A stretch of DNA of 64,000 nt from Streptomyces sp. APSN-46.1 (GCF_022815725.1 NZ_JALGRF010000002.1:1-64000), one strand, 5' to 3'; counted from the stretch's first letter, positions 54,211 through 63,345 are shown. Program-made: numbers and translations. The notes: generated by a model not told the origin, from the letters alone.

Positions 54211-55494
54211 TTATGGTACAGCCTTGGTACCGGAAACTTGTACCACTCCGGCGGTGAGAGCAAGGAGGGCTGCGAGGGCCGGGAGGGCGTAGGACGGGGT
54301 GGTGCCGGCGTGGTCGATCATGAGGCCGGCGGTGGCGGAGCCGGTGGCGATGCCGGTGAGGATGGCGGTGACCGCGAGGGTCATGCCCTCGTTGAGGCGG
54401 CCCTCGGGGGTGCGGGCGTGGACCCGGGACATCGCGGTGACCATCGTCGGGGCCGTGGCCATGCCCGCCAGGAGGAGGGCACCGGCCAGGAGCGGGAGTG
54501 AGCCGGTGGACGCGGCCGCCCAGGGGAGGGCCATCGCGGCCGCCATGGCGATCAGGCAGGTGCGCAGGCCGCGCGGGCGCAGGGTGCCGTACAGCAGGCC
54601 CGCCGCGCAGGAGCCGGCCGCCTGGAGGGCCAGGACCGGGCCGGAGGCGGCGCCGAGGCCGTGGGCGGCGAGGTGGGCGATCGAGGTGACCTCCATCGAG
54701 CCGAAGATCATGCCCAGGGCGAGGAAGAGGCCGAGGAGGGGTGCCAGTGCGCGCAGCGGGGTGGGCCCGGCCGCCGGGCGGCCGCCGGTGGGCGGGGGTT
54801 CCGTGGCGCGCTGGGACGTGAAGATCAGCATGCCGGTGAGGAGGAGCAGCGCGCCGGTGAGGGTGCCCGCTTCCGGGAAGGCGGCGGTGCACAGGAACGC
54901 GGCGAGCACCGGGCCGAGCATGTAGCAGAGCTCGTCGGCGGCCTGTTCGAAGGACATCGCCGTGTGGTGCGAGGCCGCGGGCAGGAGGTGGGTCCAGCGG
55001 GCGCGGGACATGCCGCCGATGTTGGGGGTCGTCGCCGTCGCCGCGTAGGAGGCGAACAGGGTCCAGGCCGGGGCGTGCGCGTGCAGGCAGGCCACCAGCG
55101 ACAGCGAGCCGAGGACCGCGATCAGGGTGGCCGGGACGGCGATCCGGGCCTGGCCGTGGCGGTCGACGAGCCGGGCCGTCCAGGGTGCGACGAGCGCCGT
55201 GGCGGCCAGCCCGGTCGCGGTGACGGCGCCGGCGAGGGCGTACGAGCCGCGCTGCGCGGCGATCATCATGACCGCGCTGATCCCGAACATGCCCATGGGG
55301 AGCCGGGCGATGAGGTTCCCGGCGGTGAAGGCCCGGGTGCCGGGGAGGGTGAACAGGCGCCGGTAGGGGCCCGGAGCGCGGCGCCGCGCGGCAGCCCGCG
55401 GGGGAGGCGGGGGAGGAGGGGTGGCCGTCAGGACCAGGGTGGAGCCGGTGACCGTCATGAGGGGGGTGGCGGGAGTAGCGGGAGTAGCGGGCAT
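54211..55494 (-). CDS. MFS transporter
   Basis: A 427-residue major facilitator with about 12 hydrophobic segments. The N-terminus is a Pro/Ala-rich stretch (PPPPPPPRAAARRRAPGP); ATG 55494 or the in-frame ATG at MTVTGSTLV are possible starts. Loop motif PWTARLVDRHGQAR is the family A-motif region. The likely role is drug or metabolite export. It is divergent from a LysR gene with a LysR-type box between, so that regulator probably controls it. Confidence 0.9.
   Translation of the reverse strand: MPATPATPATPLMTVTGSTLVLTATPPPPPPPRAAARRRAPGPYRRLFTLPGTRAFTAGNLIARLPMGMFGISAVMMIAAQRGSYALAGAVTATGLAATALVAPWTARLVDRHGQARIAVPATLIAVLGSLSLVACLHAHAPAWTLFASYAATATTPNIGGMSRARWTHLLPAASHHTAMSFEQAADELCYMLGPVLAAFLCTAAFPEAGTLTGALLLLTGMLIFTSQRATEPPPTGGRPAAGPTPLRALAPLLGLFLALGMIFGSMEVTSIAHLAAHGLGAASGPVLALQAAGSCAAGLLYGTLRPRGLRTCLIAMAAAMALPWAAASTGSLPLLAGALLLAGMATAPTMVTAMSRVHARTPEGRLNEGMTLAVTAILTGIATGSATAGLMIDHAGTTPSYALPALAALLALTAGVVQVSGTKAVP
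54214..54245. promoter_or_regulatory. Candidate YefM-YoeB operator
   Basis: TGGTACA (54214-54220) and TGTACCA (54239-54245) are inverted arms, with a palindromic GGTACC (54226-54231) between them. YefM of E. coli binds TGTACA-type hexamers in its own promoter, so these three hexamers fit. The site lies in the last codons of the MFS gene. Confidence 0.55.
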
Positions 55495-55546
55495 GGATCA
55501 AGGCTCCGGTTCGGGGTGCGCCGGCGTCCAACACCTGTTCCCCCGG

Positions 55547-55571
55547 GATTGACCGCCTCCGGTTGTCAATC
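55547..55571. promoter_or_regulatory. LysR-type operator (GATTGAC-N11-GTCAATC)
   Basis: A perfect inverted repeat with 7-bp arms and 11-bp centre, the classical LysR-family T-N11-A layout, lies between the divergent MFS and LysR genes, 19 nt before the LysR start. Confidence 0.8.
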
Positions 55572-55589
55572 GGTTGTTAGTCTCCTGGC

Positions 55590-56555
55590 GTGATACCCCG
55601 TGATGTGGAGCCCCGCCTGCTGCGCGGGTTCGTCGCCGTGGCCGAGGAGTTGCACTTCACCCGGGCCGCCGCCCGGCTGTACGTCGCCCAGCAGGCGCTC
55701 AGCAGGGATGTCCGGCGCCTTGAACAGACCCTGGGCGCGGGGCTGTTCGTACGGACGACCCGGGCGGTCGAGCTGACCGCCGACGGGGAGCGGCTGCTGC
55801 CGCTGGCCCGGAAGGTGCTGGGCGCGCACGAGGAACTGGCCGCCGCCTTCGGCGGGCCCCGGGCGCTGCTCGTCGATCTGAACACCGACGGGCCCAGCAG
55901 CGGGCGCACCGTGCTGGAGCGGGCCCGGGAGCTGGCCCCCGGCTGCGAGCTGATGGCCCGGTTCGAGAGCGGACTGACCCATGCCGCCCGGGAGATCGCC
56001 GCCGGACGGCTGGACGTGTCCTTCGGGTACGCCGCCGGACTGGACGCGGGGCTGCGGGCCCGGCTCGCGTACCGGCCCGTACGGTACGAGCCGCTCGCCG
56101 TGCTGCTGCCCGAGGGGCATCCGCTGGCCGCGTGGGAGGACGTACCGCTGGACGCGCTGGCGGGGGAGACCGTGTACGCGGGGGCCGGGAATCCGCGGAC
56201 CCTGGAGTGGACCGGGCTGGCCCGGGAGCTGTTCGCCGGGCGGGGCGTCGCGCTGGCGCCGCCCGCCCCCGTGGCCGTGGGGAAGGAGGAGTTCCGCCGG
56301 GTGATGGCCAAAACCCGCAATCCGGTGCTGGTGACGGTGGACTTCCTCGACATGCCGGGCTGTGTGAAGAAGCCGCTGGTCGGGCCGGTGCCGCTGTCTC
56401 CGCTGGCGATGGTGTGGCGCAAGGGGTTCACCCATCCCGGCCTCGACGCGCTCGCCGAGGCCGCCGCCGGGCTCGCGGCCGAGCGGGGCTGGCTGGAAAC
56501 ACCCCCTGGGAGCTGGCTGCCGGCCGCGCTCACACCCGCCTCCGACCGGGGGTGA
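55590..56555 (+). CDS. LysR family transcriptional regulator
   Basis: A 321-residue LysR protein from GTG 55590. The HTH is LRGFVAVAEELHFTRAAARL ... QQALSRDVRRLEQTLGAGLF, then the effector-binding domain. The LysR-type repeat just before the gene points to autoregulation and control of the MFS gene. Effector is unknown. Confidence 0.94.
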   Translation: MIPRDVEPRLLRGFVAVAEELHFTRAAARLYVAQQALSRDVRRLEQTLGAGLFVRTTRAVELTADGERLLPLARKVLGAHEELAAAFGGPRALLVDLNTDGPSSGRTVLERARELAPGCELMARFESGLTHAAREIAAGRLDVSFGYAAGLDAGLRARLAYRPVRYEPLAVLLPEGHPLAAWEDVPLDALAGETVYAGAGNPRTLEWTGLARELFAGRGVALAPPAPVAVGKEEFRRVMAKTRNPVLVTVDFLDMPGCVKKPLVGPVPLSPLAMVWRKGFTHPGLDALAEAAAGLAAERGWLETPPGSWLPAALTPASDRG

Positions 56556-56562
56556 GTCCAAG

Positions 56563-56635
56563 GTTTCGCGCCGGTCACCGGGTGGGGACCGGGGCTGAAA
56601 CGCGCCCTTCCTAGGATCGTCACCACGGACGAAAC
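56563..56635. promoter_or_regulatory. GlnR-like sites upstream of narK
   Basis: GTTTC-N6-GTCAC at 56563-56578 is, on the minus strand, the canonical GlnR pair GTGAC-N6-GAAAC. Further GAAAC (56597), GTCAC (56619) and GAAAC (56631) blocks continue at about 11-bp steps up to the narK ribosome site. GlnR and NnaR control nitrate genes in Streptomyces. Confidence 0.55.
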
Positions 56636-56652
56636 GGCAGTGGAGGCGTGTG

Positions 56653-58023
56653 ATGACTGGTACGACCGCACCGCGCAAGGGGGGCCGCTGGATCGAGCGG
56701 TGGGATCCCGAGGACGAGGTCTTCTGGAAGGAATCGGGGGAGCGGATCGCCCGGCGCAACCTCCTCTACTCCGTGCTCTCCGAGCACATCGGGTTCTCCA
56801 TCTGGTCCCTGTGGTCGGTGATGGTGCTCTTCATGGGGCCCCAGTACGGGATCGATCCGGCGGGGAAGTTCTTCCTCATCGCGACCGCCACCTTCGTCGG
56901 CTCCCTCGTACGCGTGCCCTACACCTTCGCCGTCGCGCGGTTCGGCGGGCGCAACTGGACCGTCGTCAGCGCCGTGCTGCTGCTCGCGCCGACCGTCGCC
57001 GCGCTGCTGGTCATGGAGCCCGGGACCTCGTACGGCACCTTCCTGCTGGTGGCCGCGCTGACGGGCGTGGGCGGCGGCAACTTCGCCTCGTCGATGACGA
57101 ACATCAACGCCTTCTTCCCGCTGCGCAAGAAGGGCTGGGCACTCGGGCTCAACGCGGGCGGCGGCAACATCGGCGTACCGGTGGTGCAGCTCGCCGCGCT
57201 GCTCGTCATAGGGACCGCCGGGGCCGGGCACCCGCGGCTGCTGCTCGCCGCGTACGTCCCGCTGATCGTGATCGCGACCGTGCTGGCCTTCGTCCGCATG
57301 GACAACCTGGCGCCCGTCCGCAACGACACCGGCGCGGTGCGCGAGGCGCTGCGCGACGGGCACACCTGGATCATGGCGTTCCTGTACATCGGGACCTTCG
57401 GGTCCTTCATCGGTTACAGCTTCGCCTTCGGCCTGGTGCTCCAGACGCAGTTCGGGCGGACCCCGCTGCAGGCCGCCTCGCTGACCTTCATCGGGCCGCT
57501 GCTCGGCTCGCTGATCCGGCCGGTCGGCGGGGCGCTCGCGGACCGGTTCGGCGGGGCGCGGATCACGCTCGGGACGTTCGTGGCGATGGCGGCGGCGACC
57601 GGGGTGGTCATCCTGGCGTCGGTGCGGGAATCGCTGCCGGTGTTCCTCGTCGGCTTCGTGGCCCTGTTCGCGCTGACCGGGCTCGGCAACGGATCCACGT
57701 ACAAGATGATCCCCGGGATCTTCCAGGCCAAGGCCCTGGCCCGGGGCATGAGCGGCGAGGCGGCGGCCGCGTACGGGCGACGGCTGTCCGGGGCCTCGAT
57801 GGGGCTGATCGGCGCGGTGGGCGCGCTCGGCGGGCTCGGCATCAACCTGGTGTTCCGGGAGGCGTTCTTGAACTCCGGGACGGGGACGGGCGCCTTCGTC
57901 ACCTTCCTCGCCTTCTACGGGGTGTGCTGCGCGGTGACGTGGGCGGTATACCTTCGCCGGCCCGCGACCGCGGTGGTACCGGCGGCCGGTGCGGAGGCGA
58001 AACCGCAGCTCACCTCGGTGTAA
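56653..58023 (+). CDS. narK: Nitrate/nitrite transporter NarK
   Basis: A 456-residue MFS permease of the NNP type, with about 12 membrane segments and the nitrate signatures GVGGGNFASSMTNINAFFP and TGLGNGSTYKMIPGIF. ATG 56653 is preferred: GGAGG is 6 nt before it; GTG 56650 is next to it. It imports nitrate or exports nitrite. GlnR-like sites lie upstream and the regulator gene nnaR follows, as in S. coelicolor. Confidence 0.95.
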   Translation: MTGTTAPRKGGRWIERWDPEDEVFWKESGERIARRNLLYSVLSEHIGFSIWSLWSVMVLFMGPQYGIDPAGKFFLIATATFVGSLVRVPYTFAVARFGGRNWTVVSAVLLLAPTVAALLVMEPGTSYGTFLLVAALTGVGGGNFASSMTNINAFFPLRKKGWALGLNAGGGNIGVPVVQLAALLVIGTAGAGHPRLLLAAYVPLIVIATVLAFVRMDNLAPVRNDTGAVREALRDGHTWIMAFLYIGTFGSFIGYSFAFGLVLQTQFGRTPLQAASLTFIGPLLGSLIRPVGGALADRFGGARITLGTFVAMAAATGVVILASVRESLPVFLVGFVALFALTGLGNGSTYKMIPGIFQAKALARGMSGEAAAAYGRRLSGASMGLIGAVGALGGLGINLVFREAFLNSGTGTGAFVTFLAFYGVCCAVTWAVYLRRPATAVVPAAGAEAKPQLTSV

Positions 58024-58028
58024 TGCCG

Positions 58029-58045
58029 GTTAACGGCGCCGAAAT
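58029..58045 (+). promoter_or_regulatory. Possible GlnR-like site upstream of nnaR
   Basis: GTTAAC-GGCGCC-GAAAT approximates the GlnR pair (GTNAC-N6-GAAAC), 88 nt before nnaR. It has two mismatches, so it is tentative. Confidence 0.4.
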
Positions 58046-58132
58046 ACGGCGGAACCGAGCCTGACACGCCACGTTGGCAGGCTCGGTTTCAGCCACGCGA
58101 TACCGACCCACTGGCAAGGCAGGCAGGTCACG

Positions 58133-59269
58133 ATGGACGACCACACGCACACCGGACCGCTGGCGGGATTCACCGTCGGGGTCACCGCCGCCCGTCGGGC
58201 CGACGACCTGATCGCCCTGCTGCGCCGGCGCGGGGCCCAGGTGGTGCACGCGCCCGCGCTGCGGATCGTGCCGCTGTCCGACGACGCCGAGCTGCTCGCC
58301 GCCACCAAGGAGCTGATCGACAGCCCGCCCTGCGCGGTCGTCGCCACCACCGCCATCGGGTTCCGGGGGTGGATCGAGGCCGCTGACGGGTGGGGGATCG
58401 GCGAGGAGCTGCTCGCCCGGCTGCGGGACGCCGAACTGCTGGTGCGCGGGCCGAAGGTGAAGGGCGCCGTACGGGCCGCCGGGCTCGTGGAGGACTGGTC
58501 CCCGCGGTCGGAGTCGCTCGGCGAGGTACTGGACCGGCTGCTGTCCGCCGGGGTAGCCGGGCGGCGGATCGCGCTCCAGCTGCACGGGGAACCGCTGCCC
58601 GGGTTCGTCGAGGCACTGCGGGACGGCGGGGCCGAGGTGGTCGTCGTACCGGTGTACCGGTGGATGCCGCCGGCGGATCTCGCGCCACTGGACCGGCTGT
58701 TGGACATGGTGGCCGTCGGCGCGGTGGACGCGGTCAGCTTCACCTCGGCCCCGGCGGCGGCCTCGCTGCTGGCCCGGGCCGAGGCGCGGGGGCTGCGGGA
58801 GGCCGTGCTCCAGTCCCTGCGGGGCGAGGTGCTCGCCGCCTGCGTCGGGCCCATGACCGCGCTGCCGCTCCAGGGGCACGGGGTGACCACCGTCCAGCCG
58901 GAGCGGTTCCGGCTGGGCCCGCTGGTGCAGCTGATCTGCCAGGAACTGCCGGGGCGGGCCCGGGTCCTGCCGGTGGCCGGGCGCCGGCTGGAGATCCGCG
59001 GGCACGCGGTGCTGGTGGACGCGGAGCTACGGCCGGTGCCGCCCGCCGGGATGGCCCTGCTGCGGGCGCTGGCCCGGCGGCCGGGCTGGGTGGTGGGGCG
59101 CGCCGAGCTGCTGCGGGCCCTGCCGGGGGCGGGGCGGGACGAGCACGCGGTGGAGACCGCGATGGCCCGGCTGCGGGTGGCGCTGGGGGCGCCGAAGCTG
59201 ATCCAGACGGTCGTCAAGCGGGGCTACCGGCTGACCCTGGACGCGGGGGACTGCGCCCCCACGGGGTGA
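58133..59269 (+). CDS. nnaR: Nitrate assimilation regulator NnaR (HemD-like plus winged helix)
   Basis: A 378-residue protein. The first about 270 residues resemble uroporphyrinogen-III synthase (LAGFTVGVTAARRADDLIAL ... VDAVSFTSAPAAASLLA). The last 85 form an OmpR-type winged helix (RRPGWVVGRAELLRAL ... TVVKRGYRLTL). The combination and the position after narK identify NnaR, which works with GlnR to activate nitrate and nitrite genes. The HemD-like part probably senses rather than catalyses. Confidence 0.93.
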   Translation: MDDHTHTGPLAGFTVGVTAARRADDLIALLRRRGAQVVHAPALRIVPLSDDAELLAATKELIDSPPCAVVATTAIGFRGWIEAADGWGIGEELLARLRDAELLVRGPKVKGAVRAAGLVEDWSPRSESLGEVLDRLLSAGVAGRRIALQLHGEPLPGFVEALRDGGAEVVVVPVYRWMPPADLAPLDRLLDMVAVGAVDAVSFTSAPAAASLLARAEARGLREAVLQSLRGEVLAACVGPMTALPLQGHGVTTVQPERFRLGPLVQLICQELPGRARVLPVAGRRLEIRGHAVLVDAELRPVPPAGMALLRALARRPGWVVGRAELLRALPGAGRDEHAVETAMARLRVALGAPKLIQTVVKRGYRLTLDAGDCAPTG

Positions 59270-59279
59270 GGGACCCCTC

Positions 59280-59575
59280 TCCTGACCGGAGGCGGGACCG
59301 CGGCGGGAGTCCCGGGAGTCCCGGCAGGAACCCCGGCACGAGTCCCGGCGGGACCCATGGCGCGGGGCTGCCGGTGGCCGTTGGCGTGCCCCGCGGCACG
59401 AGTCCCGGCGGGGGACCACGGCGCCGAGCCTCGGCAGGAGTCCCGGCACGAGTCCAGGCGGGGCCCATGGAGCGGAGCCCCGGCGCGGGAACCCGGGAGG
59501 AACTCCGGCGGGGCCCATGGGGCGGGACCGCGGCAGGAGCTCCGGCGGGGGTCATGGTGCGGGGGCGGCGGGTCC
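59280..59575. repeat. Degenerate 20-bp repeat cluster between nnaR and acetyltransferase gene
   Basis: This 320-nt gap is filled by imperfect copies of a 20-mer like AGTCCCGGCGGGACCCATGG, at 59341, 59401, 59451, 59501 and 59538 (steps of 60, 50, 50 and 37 bp), separated by GCGGGGC-type linkers; four end in CATGG. The 59280-59340 part has shorter AGTCCCGG units. No gene is supported. Confidence 0.7.
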
Positions 59576-59589
59576 GTTAGCGTGCCCGG

Positions 59590-60138
59590 ATGATCATTGA
59601 CGGGGTGGAGATGCGGGGCGTCACGCTTGACGACGCCGCCGGGCGGGCAGAGGTACTCGTACGCAACCGGGAGTTCATGGCGCCCTTCGAGCCGGACCGG
59701 CCCGAGGAGTTCTACACCGAGGCCGGGCAGCGCACCGTCATCGAGGCGCTGCTGGCCGACGAGGCGGGCGGGCGGGCCCGCCCGTTCATCCTGGTGGAGA
59801 CCGCGACCGGCGCTCCGGTCGGGATAATCAACCTCGGCAGCATCGTGCTGGGGCCGCTGTGCAGCGCCGGCGTGGGCTACTGGGTCGACCAGAAGTGGAA
59901 CGGCAAGGGCGTGGCCACCGCCGCCCTGGAGGAGGTCTGCCGGATCGCCCGCGACGAGGTGGGGCTGCACCGGGTCTTCGCCGGCACCCTCGTCGACAAC
60001 GTGGCCTCGCAGCGCGTGCTCGCGAAGGCGGGCTTCGTCGAGTACGGCCTCGCCCCGCGCTACCTCCACATCAACGGCGCCTGGCGCGACCACCGCCTCT
60101 TCCAGCGCCTGCTCCACGACAACCCGCCGCATCGGTAG
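59590..60138 (+). CDS. GNAT family N-acetyltransferase
   Basis: A 182-residue RimJ-like acetyltransferase from ATG 59590. Acetyl-CoA contacts are in YWVDQKWNGKGVATAALEEV and the C-terminal NVASQRVLAKAGFVEYG. The substrate is unknown. The upstream region is a repeat cluster with no clear promoter. Confidence 0.9.
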   Translation: MIIDGVEMRGVTLDDAAGRAEVLVRNREFMAPFEPDRPEEFYTEAGQRTVIEALLADEAGGRARPFILVETATGAPVGIINLGSIVLGPLCSAGVGYWVDQKWNGKGVATAALEEVCRIARDEVGLHRVFAGTLVDNVASQRVLAKAGFVEYGLAPRYLHINGAWRDHRLFQRLLHDNPPHR

Positions 60139-60218
60139 GCCCCCGCACGGGGGGTTCCGCATCGAGGCGGGGAGGGGCACCCTGAAGGCACCCCCGAGGG
60201 GGCCGGCCAACCGAGGCG

Positions 60219-60797
60219 GTGACGGGCATGTGGTTCGACTCCGGGCGGGTCTGCCTGGACCTGGTGGCCACCGCCGCCCCGCGCGAAGGCATCCGCGACG
60301 GCGACGATCTGCGGCTGTGGCTCGCCGGAGCCGGGCTGGTGCCCCACCGGACGCCGCTCGCCCGCGTGGGACCCGACTGGGTACATGCCTTCCGGGCCCT
60401 GCGCGCGGATGTGGAGACCCTCGTACGGGCGGAGCTCGGTCGGCAGGGGCCCTCCCGCAGGGCTGAGTCGGCGCTCGCCCGCGTCAACGCCCCGGCCGCC
60501 GCTCCACCACCGGGAGTGTGTGCCGTACGGGACCAACAGGGACAACTCGTACGGGAGTTGTGCGGCGGAGTGGAATGCGCCGGGCTGCTCGCGGCCGTCG
60601 CCCGGGACGCCGTCGAGCTGCTGACCGACCCCGGCGACCGGGCGCTGCTGCGGGCCTGCGAGGGCGACGGCTGCGCCCGCGTCTACCTGGACACCTCGCG
60701 CGGGCACCGGCGGCGCTGGTGCTCCAGCGAGCTGTGCGGCAACCGGGAACGGGTGGCCCGGCACCGCCGCCGCGTCCTGGCGGCGGGTTCGGCGTAG
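60219..60797 (+). CDS. CGNR zinc-finger / ABATE domain protein
   Basis: A 192-residue protein. The N-terminal ABATE domain (SGRVCLDLVATAAPREGIRD) is followed by the C-terminal CGNR zinc finger: CEGDGCARVYLDTSRGHRRR with WCSSELCGNRERVARHRRR. These proteins are probably transcription regulators. GTG 60219 and ATG 60228 are both possible starts; GAGG lies 11 nt before the ATG. Confidence 0.9.
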   Translation: MTGMWFDSGRVCLDLVATAAPREGIRDGDDLRLWLAGAGLVPHRTPLARVGPDWVHAFRALRADVETLVRAELGRQGPSRRAESALARVNAPAAAPPPGVCAVRDQQGQLVRELCGGVECAGLLAAVARDAVELLTDPGDRALLRACEGDGCARVYLDTSRGHRRRWCSSELCGNRERVARHRRRVLAAGSA

Positions 60798-61023
60798 CGC
60801 TCCGGCGCTCCTTCGCGGGTCCGGCACGCCCCGGGGAGCGGATCCCGCGGCCCCCGCCCGCGCAAGGCGGCAGGCGAGAGGAGGCCGGGACGCGCGCGGG
60901 TCGCCGGACCCGTCCGTATCCCCTCGATATGCCGCGATTCGTCCACCGCTTGGAACGGCGTGCGCGCAGGGCCCCGGTCGCGTACGGTTGACGGTCGCCC
61001 ATGCACGTCAGAAAGGGGCCTTG

Positions 61024-63345
61024 GTGGCCGCGCAGAATGCCGCTGTCGACAGCACGGCGGATTCCGTCCGCGATCGGGAGATCGCGGTCGAGCAGACGCA
61101 CCTGGACCAGGTGTACCGCCGCCTTGAGGAGAAGATCCACGAGGCCGAGTTCCTGATGAACGACGCCGCCAAGCGCGGCCAGGTCGGCACGCCCGGCGCG
61201 CTCGCCGAGCGCGACGCGCAGGTCTTCCGCGCGGGAATCCACCTGAACCGGTTGAACAACGAGTTCGAGGACTTCCTCTTCGGCCGGATCGACCTGGTCC
61301 GCGGCAAGGACGGGGAGCGCGGCCCCGACGGCGCGTACACCTCCGTCGAGCCCGACGACGACGCGATCCGCCCCGACCTCACCGCCGAGATCGCCGAAAC
61401 CCTGCACATCGGGCGCATCGGCGTACTCGACACGGACTACGCGCCGCTGGTCATCGACTGGCGGGCCCCGGCCGCCGCGCCGTTCTACCGCTCCACGCCC
61501 AAGGAGCCCGGCCGCGTCGTGCGCCGCCGCGTCATCCGCTCCAAGGGCCGCAAGGTGCTCGGCGTCGAGGACGACCTGATGCGCCCCGAGGTCACGGCCA
61601 CGCTGGACGGGCGGGAGCTGCCCGCCATCGGCGACGGCGCCCTGATGGCCGCGCTCGGGCGGGCCCGTACGCACTCCATGCGGGACATCGTCTCCTCCAT
61701 CCAGGCCGAGCAGGACCTGGTCATCCGCGCCCCCGCCGCGTCCGTCGCCGAGGTCGCCGGCGGCCCGGGCACCGGCAAGACCGCCGTCGCCCTGCACCGC
61801 GCCGCGTACCTGCTCTACCAGGACCGGCGCCGCTACTCCGGCGGCATCCTGATCGTCTCGCCGACCCCGCTGCTCGTCGCGTACACCGAGGGCGTGCTGC
61901 CCTCGCTGGGCGAGGAGGGGCAGGTCGCCATCCGCGCGCTCGGCTCACTGGTCGACGGAGCCGAGGCGACCACGTACGACGATCCGGCCGTGGCCCGCAT
62001 CAAGGGCTCCTCGCGGATGCTGAAGGTGCTGCGCAAGGCCGTACGGGGCGCCCTGGAACTGGGGGACGCTCCCGAGCGGCTGCGCGTGGTGGCCTTCGGG
62101 CGGCGCCAGGAGCTGGAGGCCGACGAGCTGAACCGGATCCGGCAGAACGTGCTCAGCGGCACCGCGCCGGTGAACCTGCTGCGCCCGCGCGCCCGCAAGC
62201 TCCTGCTCGACGCCCTGTACGCGAGGTCCGGCCAGGCCGGCCGGCACAGCGACCCGGAGCTGGCCGCCGAGCTGCGCTCCGCGTTCGACGAGGACATCTC
62301 CACCGAGGACGCCTTCATCGACTTCCTGAACCGCTGGTGGCCGGAGCTCACCCCGCGCGGGGTGCTGGCCGCGCTGGCCGACGAGCGGCGGCTCGGCCGC
62401 TGGTCGCGCCGGGACCTGAACCCGCGCGAGGCCCGCCAGCTGGCGCGTTCGCTGCGCCGGGTGGGCCCGGACGGCAAGGGCCCGCTGTCGGTGCACGACG
62501 TGGCGCTGCTCGACGAGCTCCAGCAGCTGCTGGGCGCGCCCGCGCGGCCCAGGCGGAAGCGGGAGATGGACCCCCTGGCGCAGCTCACCGGGCTGGAGGA
62601 GCTGATGCCGACCCGCGAGGAGACCCAGTGGGAGAGGGCCGAGCGGCTCGCGGCGGAGCGCACCGAGTACGCGCACGTCATCGTGGACGAGGCGCAGGAC
62701 CTGACGCCGATGCAGTGGCGGATGGTGGGCCGCCGGGGCCGGATGGGCACCTGGACGGTGGTCGGCGACCCGGCGCAGTCCTCGTGGACCGACCCGGACG
62801 AGGCGGCGGCGGCGCGTGACGAGGCCCTGGGGACGCGGCCGCGGCGGCGGTTCACCCTGACCGTGAACTACCGCAACCCGGCGGAGGTCGCGGAGGTCGC
62901 GGCCCGGGTGCTGAAGCGGGCGATGCCGGGCATGGAGCCGCCGTCGGCGGTGCGCTCCACGGGCCTGGAGCCGCGGTTCACGGCCGTGGCGGGCGCAGGG
63001 GGCGACAGCGACCTGCGCGAGACGGTCCGGGAGGAGACCCGGCGGCTGCTGGCGCAGGTGGACGGCACGGTGGGCGTGGTCGTGGCCATGGACCGGCGCG
63101 CGCAGGCCGCGGGCTGGCTCGCGGACCTCGGCGAGCGGGCGGTCGCGCTGGGCAGCCTGGAGGCCAAGGGTCTGGAGTACGACGCCACGGTGGTGGTCTC
63201 ACCGGCGGAGATCGCGGACGAGTCCCCGGCCGGCCTGCGGGTGCTGTACGTGGCGCTGACGCGCGCGACGCAGCAGCTGACGGTCGTCTCCACCTCCCGC
63301 GACACCCCCGGCGTGGACGGCGTCCCGGCGCTGCTCCAGCCGTAG
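61024..63345 (+). CDS. helD: HelD-type helicase, RNA polymerase recycling factor
   Basis: A 773-residue UvrD-like ATPase. GTG 61024 is chosen with AAAGGGG 6 nt before it. An N-terminal coiled region (RDREIAVEQTHLDQVYRRLEEK) precedes Walker A EVAGGPGTGKTAVALHRA, and DEAQDLTPMQWRM, VGDPAQSSW, TVNYRN and the C-terminal VALTRATQQL are the other superfamily 1 motifs. HelD rescues stalled RNA polymerase; some Streptomyces homologues (HelR) give rifamycin tolerance. I saw no rifamycin-associated element upstream, so this is probably the housekeeping type. Confidence 0.92.
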   Translation: MAAQNAAVDSTADSVRDREIAVEQTHLDQVYRRLEEKIHEAEFLMNDAAKRGQVGTPGALAERDAQVFRAGIHLNRLNNEFEDFLFGRIDLVRGKDGERGPDGAYTSVEPDDDAIRPDLTAEIAETLHIGRIGVLDTDYAPLVIDWRAPAAAPFYRSTPKEPGRVVRRRVIRSKGRKVLGVEDDLMRPEVTATLDGRELPAIGDGALMAALGRARTHSMRDIVSSIQAEQDLVIRAPAASVAEVAGGPGTGKTAVALHRAAYLLYQDRRRYSGGILIVSPTPLLVAYTEGVLPSLGEEGQVAIRALGSLVDGAEATTYDDPAVARIKGSSRMLKVLRKAVRGALELGDAPERLRVVAFGRRQELEADELNRIRQNVLSGTAPVNLLRPRARKLLLDALYARSGQAGRHSDPELAAELRSAFDEDISTEDAFIDFLNRWWPELTPRGVLAALADERRLGRWSRRDLNPREARQLARSLRRVGPDGKGPLSVHDVALLDELQQLLGAPARPRRKREMDPLAQLTGLEELMPTREETQWERAERLAAERTEYAHVIVDEAQDLTPMQWRMVGRRGRMGTWTVVGDPAQSSWTDPDEAAAARDEALGTRPRRRFTLTVNYRNPAEVAEVAARVLKRAMPGMEPPSAVRSTGLEPRFTAVAGAGGDSDLRETVREETRRLLAQVDGTVGVVVAMDRRAQAAGWLADLGERAVALGSLEAKGLEYDATVVVSPAEIADESPAGLRVLYVALTRATQQLTVVSTSRDTPGVDGVPALLQP

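Noticed and set aside
53600-54300. Second copy of the ssrA 3' end as an attachment site
   Set aside because: No match to the last 20-30 nt of ssrA was seen here; a formal search would be needed.
60798-61023. Rifamycin-associated element upstream of helD
   Set aside because: No inverted repeat of the expected GGGGCTTGC...GCAAG type was seen, so the gene is not called HelR.
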